The notes: generated by a model from the sequence alone, not told the origin. Counted from the first letter of the stretch, positions 1 through 9,311 are shown. The stretch is 64,000 bases of DNA from Photobacterium profundum (GCF_003026285.1 NZ_PYOD01000005.1:186001-250000), one strand, 5' to 3'. Program-made: numbers and translations.

Positions 1-1303
1 CCATTTCGGTCATCGCAGTTGCAACAGAGGCTGTTTGCTGACGTTGTTCATTTAATCGGTGTTTTGCTTTTGTCGTTGTTGTTTGGTTCTCTGCCGCAAC
101 CGTTGTTAGCCCCTCTGATGCTTGGCTTAATTTACTGAGTATTTCTTGTAAATTACCTGCAAGCGTATTGATGTGGTGACTTAATTTATCGAATTCAATA
201 AAAGTATTGCCATTGATTCGCTGGGTCATATCACCATTCGTTAATGCTTCTAATGTTTTCAACGTTGATACAAGAGGTTTACGAACGCAACCAGCCAGAT
301 ACCAACCAATGAATATGGCCAGTAATGATACACAGATACCGATTAAAATGGAGTTGGTATAGCCTTGGCTGTAGGTATTATTGGCACTTTCTATTGCTGA
401 ATCCATCTGAGAGTTCGCCAGCGTTCTGAAGTTATCAAGTAACATCATTGCTTGATCAATTTCAGCGGCTAGCACTGCAATATTGTCGTATAAACGATTT
501 CTTGCTTCTATATATTCATAATGCTGATCAAGTACCCCACCTTTTTGACCAATATCTAGCGTGTATTGAGCGACGGTTTTGTCAAAAATGCGTTTTACTT
601 CAGGTAGTTGTGATGTGAGGGCTCGATATGATTGGCCAAGATGATTAACGAATTTTCTGTTATTTTTAAGTGCCTTGTCAATTTTCGCGATATCTTCAGT
701 TGCGAGGGCATCTGATGTAATCGTCTCCGTTTTAGCTAGCTGATTAAAGTAACTCATTGCGATCATTTTTACGGAAAGATTATCTTGATCAGCAATATAT
801 TCTTTCATACGGATATTGAGTTCAGTGTGTAGTTGTTGAAAGCGGCGCGTGGATTGTTGACGCTCTTCTTGGGCGAGCAATTGAACACGATAGTTGTTCA
901 TTGCATTGTGTGCCTCGTTGAAGTAACGCTCTTCTAATGCCGAGAGCTCTTTAAGGTAAGCATTTAACGTTGGGTTGCCTTTTGCCACGTTAGTCAGTTG
1001 CTTTCTTGCTTGTACAAATGCTTCTTGGGCCTGAGTAAAGTTAGTTTCATAGGTTTGCATCCGAGTGGGATCTTGCGTGGTAAGGTAATCCTTAAAAATC
1101 TTATCGGCTGCTAGCAGATTGACACTTGTTTGGTTTGTCGTGGAAACAAGTGGTAGTGCATTTGTCGTCACAGATTCAAGTTGTTGGTGAATGCGGCTTG
1201 TTCCATCAAGCATCAGAATAATAGTGGCAATAAGCAGTGCGACCATTACCGCAAACCCAGCATACATACGCTGTATCACTGACGTTTGTTTTTTTGATTT
1301 CAT
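1..1303 (-). CDS. Methyl-accepting chemotaxis protein, 3' part outside window
   Basis: This leftward reading frame starts at the ATG at 1303-1301, behind a good AGGGA ribosome site, and is still open at base 1, so about 434 residues are visible. A first membrane segment (about residues 12-32) and a second (about 315-337) enclose a long helical periplasmic sensor region. A HAMP segment follows, and the visible end reads VATAMTEM, the opening of the MCP signalling domain. The family senses ligands in the periplasm and controls CheA in polar arrays. The ligand cannot be read from the sequence. The methylation sites and the CheA/CheW tip lie outside the window. Confidence 0.9.
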   Translation of the reverse strand, partial: MKSKKQTSVIQRMYAGFAVMVALLIATIILMLDGTSRIHQQLESVTTNALPLVSTTNQTSVNLLAADKIFKDYLTTQDPTRMQTYETNFTQAQEAFVQARKQLTNVAKGNPTLNAYLKELSALEERYFNEAHNAMNNYRVQLLAQEERQQSTRRFQQLHTELNIRMKEYIADQDNLSVKMIAMSYFNQLAKTETITSDALATEDIAKIDKALKNNRKFVNHLGQSYRALTSQLPEVKRIFDKTVAQYTLDIGQKGGVLDQHYEYIEARNRLYDNIAVLAAEIDQAMMLLDNFRTLANSQMDSAIESANNTYSQGYTNSILIGICVSLLAIFIGWYLAGCVRKPLVSTLKTLEALTNGDMTQRINGNTFIEFDKLSHHINTLAGNLQEILSKLSQASEGLTTVAAENQTTTTKAKHRLNEQRQQTASVATAMTEM

Positions 1304-1690
1304 AATATCCCTAAAGAGTATATTTCAAGGTGAGCGTTCAATGCTTACTCACAACGTTAATTTAGAATGAGGCTTTATTAATTACACAGTATGAACTTGT
1401 CTGTATTGGCTTTTTATCATTCTTGCTGCTGAAATTTTAATCAATAAAATAAGTCGTTAAAAACAAGGGGAAATCGACCTTTCATTACTCTATCAGTCTT
1501 TTTAAGAACGTTATTATCATCCTTAATAATAAGTAATTGAATAAGCGCATACTTTGACGGCTGCATCAAAAAAAAACTATTTCTCTGTAACTTTCACTGG
1601 TAAAGTTGTTTAAAACAGTGTCCAATATTGCCCTGTGCGTTTTACTCAAGCATACTGATGGCGTTAGTTTTAACCTAAACGGAGCTTGAT
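1304..1690. other. Intergenic region between divergent MCP gene and hinT
   Basis: This AT-rich stretch of 387 bases lies between the leftward chemoreceptor gene and rightward hinT, so it must hold both promoters. The hinT ribosome site GGAG is at 1681-1684. I found no convincing promoter pair, hairpin or small gene here. Confidence 0.5.
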
Positions 1691-2041
1691 ATGGCAGAAG
1701 AAACTATCTTCAGTAAAATTATTCGCAAAGAAATTCCAGCAGATGTCTTGTATCAAGATGATTTGGTCACTGCTTTTCGTGATATCAATCCACGAGCACC
1801 GAGCCATATCTTAATTATTCCTAATAAGCTTATTCCTACAATAAATGATGTAGAAGCTGAAGATGAAGTAATGATGGGGCGCATGTTCACTGTTGCACGT
1901 AAGCTAGCAGAGAAAGAGGGTGTTGCAGAAAATGGTTACCGCTTAATTGTGAATTGTAATCCGCATGGTGGACAAGAAGTTTACCATATCCATATGCATT
2001 TACTGGGTGGTCGTCCATTAGGGCCGATGTTAGTCGGGTAA
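1691..2041 (+). CDS. hinT: HIT-family purine nucleoside phosphoramidase HinT
   Basis: A protein of 116 residues, close to the 119 of E. coli HinT. It carries the histidine triad as H99-x-H101-x-H103 in [10 protein letters not shown] near the C-terminus, and the N-terminal [12 protein letters not shown] stretch typical of the branch. The family hydrolyses adenosine and guanosine phosphoramidates, including AMP-lysine, in the cytoplasm. GGAG at 1681-1684 sets the start. It heads the hinT-ycfL-lpoB-thiK-ycfP-ndh order, which is close to that of enterobacteria. A hairpin at 2054-2090 may end its transcript. Confidence 0.95.
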   Translation: MAEETIFSKIIRKEIPADVLYQDDLVTAFRDINPRAPSHILIIPNKLIPTINDVEAEDEVMMGRMFTVARKLAEKEGVAENGYRLIVNCNPHGGQEVYHIHMHLLGGRPLGPMLVG

Positions 2042-2053
2042 ATGTAATTTCCG

Positions 2054-2090
2054 AGTTACTTTAAGGTGCAACGTGTACCTTGAAGTGACT
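2054..2090 (+). terminator. Candidate terminator hairpin after hinT
   Basis: Arms AGTTACTTTAAGGT (2054-2067) and ACCTTGAAGTGACT (2077-2090) pair over 14 positions with two G-U pairs and a 9-base loop. No clean T-run follows, so this may be an attenuating or protective hairpin rather than a strong terminator. Confidence 0.4.
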
Positions 2091-2191
2091 TAGGATGGTC
2101 TTGGTTTGTTTTTATATCGTATATTAGCTAGTCTTTTTTGTTTTAATCGAAATAGGGCTAGTATTCTCATATCTCAGGATTTTTATAGGAT

Positions 2192-3592
2192 GTGGTTATC
2201 AAATTCATGTTTAAACATGCCACAGTAGTGCTGCTTTCTTTTAGTTTAATGGCTTGTGCTAACTTATCTACTCAAAATTTGTTTAGCCATTATAGTGCTG
2301 CAAATGCTGATACACATCTGGCACTAGAACAAGGCTTATATAGCAAAGCTGTTGATGCGCTACCTGATGCCCCTGCTGGGGATATTCTTGATGGCATGGA
2401 GCGCGGTCGAATAAGTTTTGTTGCTCAGCAATATCCAACCAGCTTTGGTGCTTTTCAGCGTGCCGATATGGCAGTGAAAGAGCAGCAACGTCAGGCAACG
2501 ATTCAGGTTTCTGAAGGCTTGAATCAGGCGGGAGCTCTGTTAACAAACGATAATATGATCACCTATGAGCCTGCCGATTATGAGCTGGGCTTTTTACATC
2601 TTTATTTAGCATTGAATTATCTTGAGCAAAAAAAGCTTGAAGGTGCCTTAATTGAAGTTCGTCGTGCCAATCAGGTACAAGAAGCGGCACGTAAGCAGCG
2701 TGAGGCACAATTAAAGAGTGCTGAAAAAGAAGTACAGAAAAAAGGCATTAGCAATAATGTTGGAGCTGTACTCGCTCGTTACCCTGATGCGGGGAAAAAG
2801 CTTGGTCAGGTGCAAAATGGTTATTTATTCTATCTGTCAGGGGTGTTGTATGAAGCCGATGGCAATTTGAACGATGCCTATATTGATTACAAGCGTGCTT
2901 TTGCCGTTGCCCCGAGTAATACCTTTATAGCGAATACTGTTTTACGTGTAGCAACAGCCTTGAACATGACCAACGATTTACCTACTTTACAAGCACGTTA
3001 TGGCAAGTATGAAAAGCCAGAGCAAGGGAATGGTCGAGTTGTTATTTTTGATGAGCAAGGTGTAGTACAAGCGCTTGATAATTGGCGTTTGCCATTATGG
3101 TTACCTGATAGCCGTGGTGATGGAGCAATATACAACTTAGCATTACCTTATTATTCGAATAAACAGGTTAAACGTTTTACGCCGCTAAAGTTAGACAACC
3201 AGCCAGTGAATAGTGGACAAGTCACGAACGTGAACGACATGGCAAAAAATAGTTTAAACGAAGCACTACCCGCCATTGTTGTTCGACAATCATTACGTGT
3301 ATTAGCTAAAAATGAAGTGCGTAAAACAGCATCAAGTAAGGGAAATGATGTCGGTAATGTTTTAGCGAATATCTTTAATACCTTAACAGAGCAACCAGAT
3401 ACCCGAAGTTGGCAGTCGTTACCTGCAAATGTGGATATCTATCATAAGGACTTAAGTGCTGGAACGCATAATTTAAGTTGGAATGGACAGCAATTGAATG
3501 TCGATGTAAAAGCTGGTCGAACAACCATGGTTTGGGTGTCTCGACAAGGTAATCAGGTTAGTTGGTGGTCGACGCTACTAGGAGGAATCTAA
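2192..3592 (+). CDS. COG3014-type outer-membrane lipoprotein with TPR-like helices
   Basis: A predicted lipoprotein with lipobox LMAC; the acylated Cys is residue 22 from the GTG start at 2192. The ATG at 2207 is an equally possible start. Helical, TPR-like segments occur at about residues 110-160 and 205-240, separated by a charged coiled stretch rich in Arg, Glu and Lys. I recognise it as the uncharacterised lipoprotein family COG3014, found next to ycfL and lpoB in Vibrio-like genomes. Its TAA overlaps the ycfL ATG by one base, so the two are probably translationally coupled. No enzymatic motif is visible. A role in envelope or peptidoglycan-synthase assembly is inference from context only. 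Confidence 0.75.
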   Translation: MVIKFMFKHATVVLLSFSLMACANLSTQNLFSHYSAANADTHLALEQGLYSKAVDALPDAPAGDILDGMERGRISFVAQQYPTSFGAFQRADMAVKEQQRQATIQVSEGLNQAGALLTNDNMITYEPADYELGFLHLYLALNYLEQKKLEGALIEVRRANQVQEAARKQREAQLKSAEKEVQKKGISNNVGAVLARYPDAGKKLGQVQNGYLFYLSGVLYEADGNLNDAYIDYKRAFAVAPSNTFIANTVLRVATALNMTNDLPTLQARYGKYEKPEQGNGRVVIFDEQGVVQALDNWRLPLWLPDSRGDGAIYNLALPYYSNKQVKRFTPLKLDNQPVNSGQVTNVNDMAKNSLNEALPAIVVRQSLRVLAKNEVRKTASSKGNDVGNVLANIFNTLTEQPDTRSWQSLPANVDIYHKDLSAGTHNLSWNGQQLNVDVKAGRTTMVWVSRQGNQVSWWSTLLGGI

Positions 3593-3978
3593 TGAAATAT
3601 TTATCCATATTGTTATTCGCTTTCGCACTCACCGCTTGTAGTACAACTACATCGGGTATCAGTATAGAAAGTAGTAACCAAAATGTTGTTATTGGTAATT
3701 CGTCACTGGCGAATCGTTTATCTATTGAGCGTGCAACCGTCGGTCATAACAATGGTTTGATGAAAGCTGGCGTGCCTGTAACAAGCAAAATCAGTAGTGA
3801 TTTAGAGCTACAGTACCGTTTTTATTGGTATGACGGTCAAGGCTTAGAGATCAGCGGTAGTGATTCACCTTGGCGCCAGTTTATCTTGCACGGCAAAGAC
3901 ACCATGACATTGCAAGCTATGGCAAGAAGCCCAGAAGCGAAGCAATATCGTATTTATATTCGAGAAGCTAATTATTAA
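3592..3978 (+). CDS. ycfL: YcfL family lipoprotein (DUF1425)
   Basis: A small lipoprotein of 128 residues with lipobox LTAC (Cys16). The frame extends upstream to 3562, but AGGAGG at 3580-3585 and the one-base TAATG overlap with the previous stop make the ATG at 3592 the start. The C-terminal two thirds form a beta-rich domain (LQYRFYWYDGQGLEI) typical of YcfL. In E. coli ycfL also lies between hinT and lpoB. The function is not established. Its position suggests an accessory role for the LpoB-PBP1B system, which is inference. Confidence 0.85.
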   Translation: MKYLSILLFAFALTACSTTTSGISIESSNQNVVIGNSSLANRLSIERATVGHNNGLMKAGVPVTSKISSDLELQYRFYWYDGQGLEISGSDSPWRQFILHGKDTMTLQAMARSPEAKQYRIYIREANY

Positions 3979-4019
3979 TTACAACGTTTGTTGTAAATAC
4001 AACCATTGAAGGTAAGAAA

Positions 4020-4613
4020 ATGAAAAAAAGTATTATTGCAGTATTGGGTGTCGCTGTTTTATTAGGTGGTTGTGCGCAAAAGGTTAGTTATGGCGATGCG
4101 CAGCAGGCAGAAACAACAACGATTGAATTTGGTTCAACGGATCTGCAGAAGATTGCAGAAGAGATGACAGATAGCATGCTAGCATCTGGCTCTGTTGCTG
4201 CGATTACGGGGGCGAATCAGCGTCCAATTATCGTTGTTGATAGCATCAAAAACAAAACCAGTGAACACATTGATACAGAATCTGTAACCGATTCAATCAG
4301 TACGCGTTTACTTAACTCTGGTAAGTTCCGTTTTGTTGATATGACACGTGTTGAAGCGGTACGTAAGCAACTTAACTTCCAAAATGATGATGAGTTAGTG
4401 AACCAAAGTACTGCGATTCAGTTTGGTCAAATGGTTGGTGCTCAATACATGCTGTACGGCAACTTATCAAGCATAGTGAAGCAAGCGGGTAGTGATAAAG
4501 ACGTTTACTACAAAATGACAATGCGCCTGATGGATCTGAAAACAGGTCTGATTGAGTGGGCTGATGAAACTGAAATTCGTAAGCAAGAAGCAAAAAGCTT
4601 TCTTGGTTGGTAA
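4020..4613 (+). CDS. lpoB: Penicillin-binding protein activator LpoB
   Basis: An outer-membrane lipoprotein with lipobox LGGC (Cys18), of 197 residues against 213 in E. coli. The disordered linker after the Cys is short. The folded domain (about residues 60-195) carries the TolB-like fold pattern RPIIVVDSIKNKTSEHID and YMLYGNLSSI. LpoB crosses the periplasm and stimulates the glycosyltransferase and transpeptidase of PBP1B. It follows ycfL by 41 bases and is probably in the same transcript. The shorter linker would be interesting given the distance LpoB must span. Confidence 0.92.
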   Translation: MKKSIIAVLGVAVLLGGCAQKVSYGDAQQAETTTIEFGSTDLQKIAEEMTDSMLASGSVAAITGANQRPIIVVDSIKNKTSEHIDTESVTDSISTRLLNSGKFRFVDMTRVEAVRKQLNFQNDDELVNQSTAIQFGQMVGAQYMLYGNLSSIVKQAGSDKDVYYKMTMRLMDLKTGLIEWADETEIRKQEAKSFLGW

Positions 4614-4645
4614 TCTTAGTTAATTCACATTAGTGATAAATGATT

Positions 4646-4700
4646 TAGGTTATTGCTTGTTCGTTATATCGACCGATATCAATGAGCAGGAATAACCTAA
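4646..4700. repeat. Long imperfect palindrome between lpoB and thiK
   Basis: The outer arms TAGGTTATT and AATAACCTA (9 bp, perfect) and a central ATATCG-AC-CGATAT block form an imperfect palindrome of about 54 bases with mismatches between. It could end lpoB transcription (AATTTTATT follows) or be a small palindromic repeat element. No second copy was seen in this window. Confidence 0.4.
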
Positions 4701-4734
4701 TTTTATTAGAAAGGTACTAGCTAGAAGGTACTAA

Positions 4735-5643
4735 GTGGAATCATTCGATCAATCAGTGCTTAGAGTCCTAAGCGATGTTGAATTTATTACTGCAAGGCCA
4801 CTTTCGGGGGGTCTTAGCAATCGATGTTGGTTACTTGAATTACGTCATCATACCCCGCGACATAAACCTGATTCCTCTCTACGCTCTGCACCTCAGAACG
4901 TTAGCTATGTCTGGCGTCCGAATGCAGCTTCATCCCGTGCTTTTGGGGTGTCTCGTCAACACGAATACCAAATATTGTCATTAATTCAGTCTCAGCATAT
5001 CGCTCCTGCCCCGTATAGGTTATTAGAGAGCGGCCTATTAGTTGAGTGGGTGACTGGGCAGGTTGTCGAAGAAGAGCAGACAACGTCTAGTGATAATACT
5101 AAACAACTTCCATTGTTATCAGACGTTGAATTAATGGCATTGCAGGCGAGGGTGCATCAGCTTCCAATGCCTACTTGGCGGTTAGAAGTGAAATCCAAAG
5201 CTGAGCACTATTGGCAGTTCATACCTGAACATGTAAAAACGCCCCTTCTTCAGTCTGTATATGCTGATTTCCAATATAACGCATTACCAATTGGTTTTGC
5301 TGATACGTGTTGCCATCATGATTTAGGCCGTTACAACATTATTCAAACAGAAGATGGTGGGTATAAGATTATTGATTGGGAGTATGCTGCGGCTGGTGAC
5401 CCATCATTAGATCTTGCGTTAACAATTAATGCCAACGGGCTAGATCCTTTAATGGCTGTTAATGCATATTGTTCAGCGCTTCAGATAACAGGCACTCAGG
5501 AATGGCATCAAGCGGTAGCATTGTGGCAACCGTGGTGTGAATTCTTATCTTTATTGTGGTTTCTTGTAGGCGCTGAACTTTGGCAGGATGACACATACAC
5601 AGAACAAGCCTTGCAGCTGCTGGTTACACTTACCGACAAATAA
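4735..5643 (+). CDS. thiK: Choline/thiamine kinase family protein, ThiK-like
   Basis: An aminoglycoside-phosphotransferase/choline-kinase fold protein of 302 residues. The catalytic loop is HHDLGRYN, with Asp196 as predicted base, and the metal-binding segment is IIDWEYAAAGD with Asp214. Its place after lpoB matches thiK (ycfN) of E. coli, which phosphorylates thiamine for salvage. The GTG start at 4735 is supported by AGAAGG at 4723-4728. The substrate could also be another small alcohol, since the family is hard to separate by sequence. It is longer than the E. coli enzyme (274). Confidence 0.8.
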   Translation: MESFDQSVLRVLSDVEFITARPLSGGLSNRCWLLELRHHTPRHKPDSSLRSAPQNVSYVWRPNAASSRAFGVSRQHEYQILSLIQSQHIAPAPYRLLESGLLVEWVTGQVVEEEQTTSSDNTKQLPLLSDVELMALQARVHQLPMPTWRLEVKSKAEHYWQFIPEHVKTPLLQSVYADFQYNALPIGFADTCCHHDLGRYNIIQTEDGGYKIIDWEYAAAGDPSLDLALTINANGLDPLMAVNAYCSALQITGTQEWHQAVALWQPWCEFLSLLWFLVGAELWQDDTYTEQALQLLVTLTDK

Positions 5644-5724
5644 TGGTTCTTTCGTTGATATGAGTATGTAAAGTCAACTTGGGTATATAGTTTATATATC
5701 AGTTGAGCTAGGTATTATCTAAGA

Positions 5725-6573
5725 ATGACTAAAAATGGTACACGATGGGTGTGTTGTTCACTCATAATTGTATTGCTTACTGGGTGTACGCTAAGGCTCG
5801 GCTACAATACATTGAATTTTTGGGTTACCTATTATCTTGCAGATTATGTCAGCCTTAACTCAACGCAAGAGCGTGCATTTGAAAGAAACCTAGATATCGC
5901 TTTGGTGATTCACCGCACCAAAGAACTGCCTAAATTCCACCGCTTAATTGATGAACTGCAAGCTGACTTGGCTAAACCGCTTAGCTTTAATCAAATTCGT
6001 GGCTATTATTTAAAGTTCACTGAGGCTGGTAAAGAGTCTACGAGTGTTTTTTCGAAACCTTTTGCCGCAATGATTCAATCGCTAAGTGCAAGTCAAATTA
6101 ATGAGCTAAATCAGAACATAGAGAAAAAAATAGAGCAGGTCATCGCAAAAAGAAAGAGATTATCGCCAAAGGAAAAAATGGTTATTCGGCGTGATAAATT
6201 ACAAGATGCAGCCCGTGGTTGGATAGGCTCTTTGTCTAATAAACAAAAAGCGATATTGCTTGAATTGACTGAATATCAGGTTGAAATGGAGCCTATATTT
6301 TTTTCAATATGGCGTGATTTTCTTCGTGATTGGCAAGAGCTTATGAAAAACCGGAATAAACCAGATTTTGAGCCTAAACTGAATGTGCTATTACAACAAC
6401 TAATCGCTTTTGAAAACGCTAGGGTACAGCCTGACATAAATGTCTACCTAGCAAGACGCTTTGATGTATTACGTCGGTTAAACCATACGTTAAGTGGCAA
6501 GCAGACACGTTATTTGAATCGTAAATTGGTTGATATGCGAAAAGATATTGCCATGTTGATCAATGAAAAATGA
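5725..6573 (+). CDS. DUF6279 family lipoprotein
   Basis: A predicted lipoprotein with lipobox LLTGC (Cys21) followed by a fully helical, basic protein of about 260 residues. The segment right after the Cys (GYNTLNFWVTYYLADYVSLNSTQ) has the aromatic-rich pattern of the DUF6279 family. No catalytic motif is visible. It stands where E. coli has nagZ, between thiK and ycfP, but is unrelated to that glycosidase. Its function is unknown, and an envelope role is inferred only from the lipobox. Confidence 0.75.
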   Translation: MTKNGTRWVCCSLIIVLLTGCTLRLGYNTLNFWVTYYLADYVSLNSTQERAFERNLDIALVIHRTKELPKFHRLIDELQADLAKPLSFNQIRGYYLKFTEAGKESTSVFSKPFAAMIQSLSASQINELNQNIEKKIEQVIAKRKRLSPKEKMVIRRDKLQDAARGWIGSLSNKQKAILLELTEYQVEMEPIFFSIWRDFLRDWQELMKNRNKPDFEPKLNVLLQQLIAFENARVQPDINVYLARRFDVLRRLNHTLSGKQTRYLNRKLVDMRKDIAMLINEK

Positions 6574-6713
6574 TGTTTTTGCAAACGGAGTCATAGTTTT
6601 CAATTTCAGCCTTTTAAACCTTACAAAACATGTTAGATTAAATTCTTGTAACGAAAAAATGCATAATTACACGCCAGATGGTGATGTTTTGTTAAGAGCA
6701 ATAGGGAGAAGAT

Positions 6714-7250
6714 ATGATTATTTATCTGCACGGCTTTGATTCAAATAGCCCAGGTAATCACGAGAAAGTGTTACAACTGCAATTCATTGACCCTGATGTT
6801 CGTTTCGTTAACTACAGTACTTTGCATCCTAAGCATGATATGCAGCATTTAATTAAGGAAGTGCATAAATTAATAGAAGAGTCAGACGATACTAAACCAT
6901 TAATTTGTGGGGTTGGGCTGGGGGGATATTGGGCTGAGCGTATTGGTTTTTTATGCGGTATTAAGCAGGTTATCTTTAACCCAAACCTAAACCCTAACGT
7001 CAATATGGAAGGGAGGATCGATCGCCCTGAAGAATATATAGATATCGGTACTAAGTGTGTTACCGATTTTCGTGAAAAAAATGCAGGTAATTGCCTCTGC
7101 GTACTTTCAACTAATGATGAAGTGTTAGATAATCAGCTCACAAGTGATGCGCTCAGTGATTTCTATAAAATCATTTGGGATGAGACACAAAATCATAAAT
7201 TTAAAAAGATCTCGCAGCATCTACAAGCTATGAAAGCGTTTAAAGAATAG
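6714..7250 (+). CDS. ycfP: YcfP/YqiA family alpha/beta-hydrolase-like protein
   Basis: A protein of 178 residues very close to E. coli YcfP along its whole length ([15 protein letters not shown] at the start, [12 protein letters not shown] later). It has the alpha/beta-hydrolase HGF oxyanion segment at residues 6-8. The nucleophile elbow reads G66-V-G-L-G-G, so the usual Ser position holds Gly68. E. coli YcfP shows the same change as I recall it, so this branch may be non-catalytic. It sits just before ndh, as in enterobacteria. The biological role is unknown. Confidence 0.9.
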   Translation: MIIYLHGFDSNSPGNHEKVLQLQFIDPDVRFVNYSTLHPKHDMQHLIKEVHKLIEESDDTKPLICGVGLGGYWAERIGFLCGIKQVIFNPNLNPNVNMEGRIDRPEEYIDIGTKCVTDFREKNAGNCLCVLSTNDEVLDNQLTSDALSDFYKIIWDETQNHKFKKISQHLQAMKAFKE

Positions 7251-7270
7251 TCTTAAGCCCTCCTACACCT

Positions 7271-7293
7271 CAGACGGATCACAGATCCGTCTG
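7271..7293. promoter_or_regulatory. Perfect 10-bp inverted repeat upstream of ndh
   Basis: CAGACGGATC (7271-7280) and GATCCGTCTG (7284-7293) form a perfect 10-bp stem with a 3-base loop, 57 bases before the ndh start. There is no T-run on either side, so it is not a classic terminator. It could be an operator for ndh or a hairpin in the ycfP-ndh transcript. Confidence 0.5.
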
Positions 7294-7350
7294 CCAGATT
7301 TAGTCAGTCTGTATACCCAAAGAATTCTATAAAATAAAGAGGAAGTTATT

Positions 7351-8640
7351 GTGACGCGTATTATCGTTGTAGGCGGTGGCGCTGGTGGTCTAGAGCTTGC
7401 TACAAAGCTTGGAAGAACATTAGGTCGTAAAGGGCGCGCCCAAGTCACATTAGTTGATCGTAAAGCCAGCCATTTATGGAAACCACTTTTGCATGAAGTT
7501 GCAACAGGTTCTATGGATGCCGGTGTTGATGCTTTAAGTTACCGTGCTCATGCAAAAAATCATCATTTCGATTTTCAAATGGGTAGTTTGAAAGAAATTG
7601 ATCGTGAAAATAAGGTGATAATATTAGATGAGCTTCATGATGAGCACAATGAACTGCTAATGCCTGAACGTAATATTGATTACGATATATTGGTTATGGC
7701 GATTGGATCTACATCCAATGACTTTAATACGCCAGGTGTAAAAGATAACTGTATTTTCCTTGATAGTCCGGAGCAAGCACATCGCTTCCGTACTGAAATG
7801 AATAACCAATTCTTGAAGCTTCATGCGAATAAAGAATTAAAAACAGTTGATATTGCGATTGTTGGTGCTGGAGCAACAGGTGTTGAGCTATCTGCTGAAC
7901 TGCATAATGCTGTTGCCGAATTACGTACATATGGCTTTGGTGATTTAGACAGTTCACGTTTGAACGTTAACCTTGTTGAAGCTGGTGAGCGTATTCTACC
8001 TGCATTACCGCCACGTATTTCATCAGCAGCTCACAGCGAATTAACAAAATTAGGCGTGAATGTTCGTACGATGACAATGGTGACAAAGGCTGACTCTACT
8101 GGTCTAACAACTAAAGATGGTGAACATATTCCGGCGCAAATCATGGTATGGGCTGCAGGTATTAAAGCACCTGATTTCATGAAAGATATTGCCGGGCTAG
8201 AAACTAACCGTATTAATCAGTTAGTGGTTAAGCCAACGTTACAGACAACGCGAGATGACGACATTTATGCAATTGGTGATCTTGCATCATGTGTGCAAGA
8301 AGACGGCAGTTTTGTACCACCTCGCGCGCAGGCTGCACATCAAATGGCAAGTCGTTGTTTCTCTAATATTGTTGCTAAAATTACAAACCGAGAGCAAAAG
8401 CCTTATATATACAGTGATCATGGTTCACTGGTATCACTGAGTCGTTTTTCTACCGTTGGTAGCTTGATGGGTAACCTGACTAAAGGTTCGATGATGGTAG
8501 AAGGGCGTATTGCACGTATCGTGTATATCTCTCTATATCGCATGCACTTAGTCGCTCTTCATGGTGTATTTAAAACTGGTTTGATGATGTTAGTCGGTCG
8601 TATTAATCGCGTACTTCGCCCGAACTTGAAGTTACACTAA
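7351..8640 (+). CDS. ndh: Type II NADH:quinone oxidoreductase
   Basis: A protein of 429 residues with two Rossmann dinucleotide motifs: [10 protein letters not shown] near residues 7-15 for FAD and [11 protein letters not shown] near residue 170 for NADH. AIGDLA near residue 310 is the second FAD-contact motif. A C-terminal amphipathic and hydrophobic stretch suits peripheral binding to the inner membrane. NDH-2 passes electrons from NADH to quinone without pumping protons. It starts at a GTG behind AGGAAG. A strong bidirectional terminator follows. In E. coli ndh is repressed by Fnr; no clear FNR site was seen here. Confidence 0.95.
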   Translation: MTRIIVVGGGAGGLELATKLGRTLGRKGRAQVTLVDRKASHLWKPLLHEVATGSMDAGVDALSYRAHAKNHHFDFQMGSLKEIDRENKVIILDELHDEHNELLMPERNIDYDILVMAIGSTSNDFNTPGVKDNCIFLDSPEQAHRFRTEMNNQFLKLHANKELKTVDIAIVGAGATGVELSAELHNAVAELRTYGFGDLDSSRLNVNLVEAGERILPALPPRISSAAHSELTKLGVNVRTMTMVTKADSTGLTTKDGEHIPAQIMVWAAGIKAPDFMKDIAGLETNRINQLVVKPTLQTTRDDDIYAIGDLASCVQEDGSFVPPRAQAAHQMASRCFSNIVAKITNREQKPYIYSDHGSLVSLSRFSTVGSLMGNLTKGSMMVEGRIARIVYISLYRMHLVALHGVFKTGLMMLVGRINRVLRPNLKLH

Positions 8641-8678
8641 TACTGTTTGTTATATTTTTTAACATGTTGATTTAAATA

Positions 8679-8717
8679 AAAATGCCAGCCTTGTTATAAC
8701 AAAGCTGGCATTTTTTA
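8679..8717. terminator. Bidirectional terminator between ndh and the FKBP gene
   Basis: AAAAATGCCAGC and GCTGGCATTTTTT flank a partly paired loop. The A-run on one side and the T-run on the other let it work for both convergent genes. Confidence 0.85.
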
Positions 8718-8773
8718 TGCTATTTTAGTCATGTAGAGATAAAAAATCTGCTTATCACTCTAGTCGGTAACAG

Positions 8774-9247
8774 TTAGTTAATCTTGAATAATTCGACATC
8801 AAAAATCAATACAGAGCCTGGAGGAATGCTACCAGCACCACCGTTACCATATGCTAATTCTGACGGGATAAAAAAGCGTGTTTTCTCGCCAACAACCATC
8901 AACTGCACACCTTCCGTCCAGCCTTTGATTACTTGATTCAAACCAAAAGAAATTGTTTCGCCGCGATCAACAGAACTATCAAACACCGAACCATTAATTA
9001 ATGTGCCGTGGTAGTGAACGGTTACTTTATCTGATGCTTTAGGGTGCTCTGTCCCCGTTCCTTCTTGTAAAACTAAGTACTGAAGACCTGAATCTGTCGT
9101 TTTCACACCGTCTTTGAGTTTATTTTCTGCTAGAAACTCCTGGCCTATTTTGATGTTTTCGCCAGCAGCTTGTTTGTTGCTGTAAGAACGCTGTACAAAG
9201 AAGATCACTAAGCCAATAAGGGCAATGGTAACAATAATTTTAAACAC
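8774..9247 (-). CDS. FKBP-type peptidyl-prolyl cis-trans isomerase
   Basis: A protein of 157 residues with an N-terminal membrane anchor (residues 2-19) followed by a short helical stretch and one FKBP domain (about 50-155). Typical FKBP blocks are visible: VTVHYHGTLINGSVFDSS, VIKGWTEG, GEKTRFFIPSELAYG and GSVLIFDVEL. It should catalyse prolyl isomerisation on the periplasmic side, tethered to the inner membrane. It resembles FkpA/FklB-like proteins but is much shorter than FkpA and lacks its dimerisation domain, so I give no symbol. Confidence 0.9.
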   Translation of the reverse strand: MFKIIVTIALIGLVIFFVQRSYSNKQAAGENIKIGQEFLAENKLKDGVKTTDSGLQYLVLQEGTGTEHPKASDKVTVHYHGTLINGSVFDSSVDRGETISFGLNQVIKGWTEGVQLMVVGEKTRFFIPSELAYGNGGAGSIPPGSVLIFDVELFKIN

Positions 9248-9311
9248 GGTGTTTTCCTAACGGTTAGATTTTCAATAAGTTTACTGTAATTAAGCTTGGA
9301 AATGTACTGGT

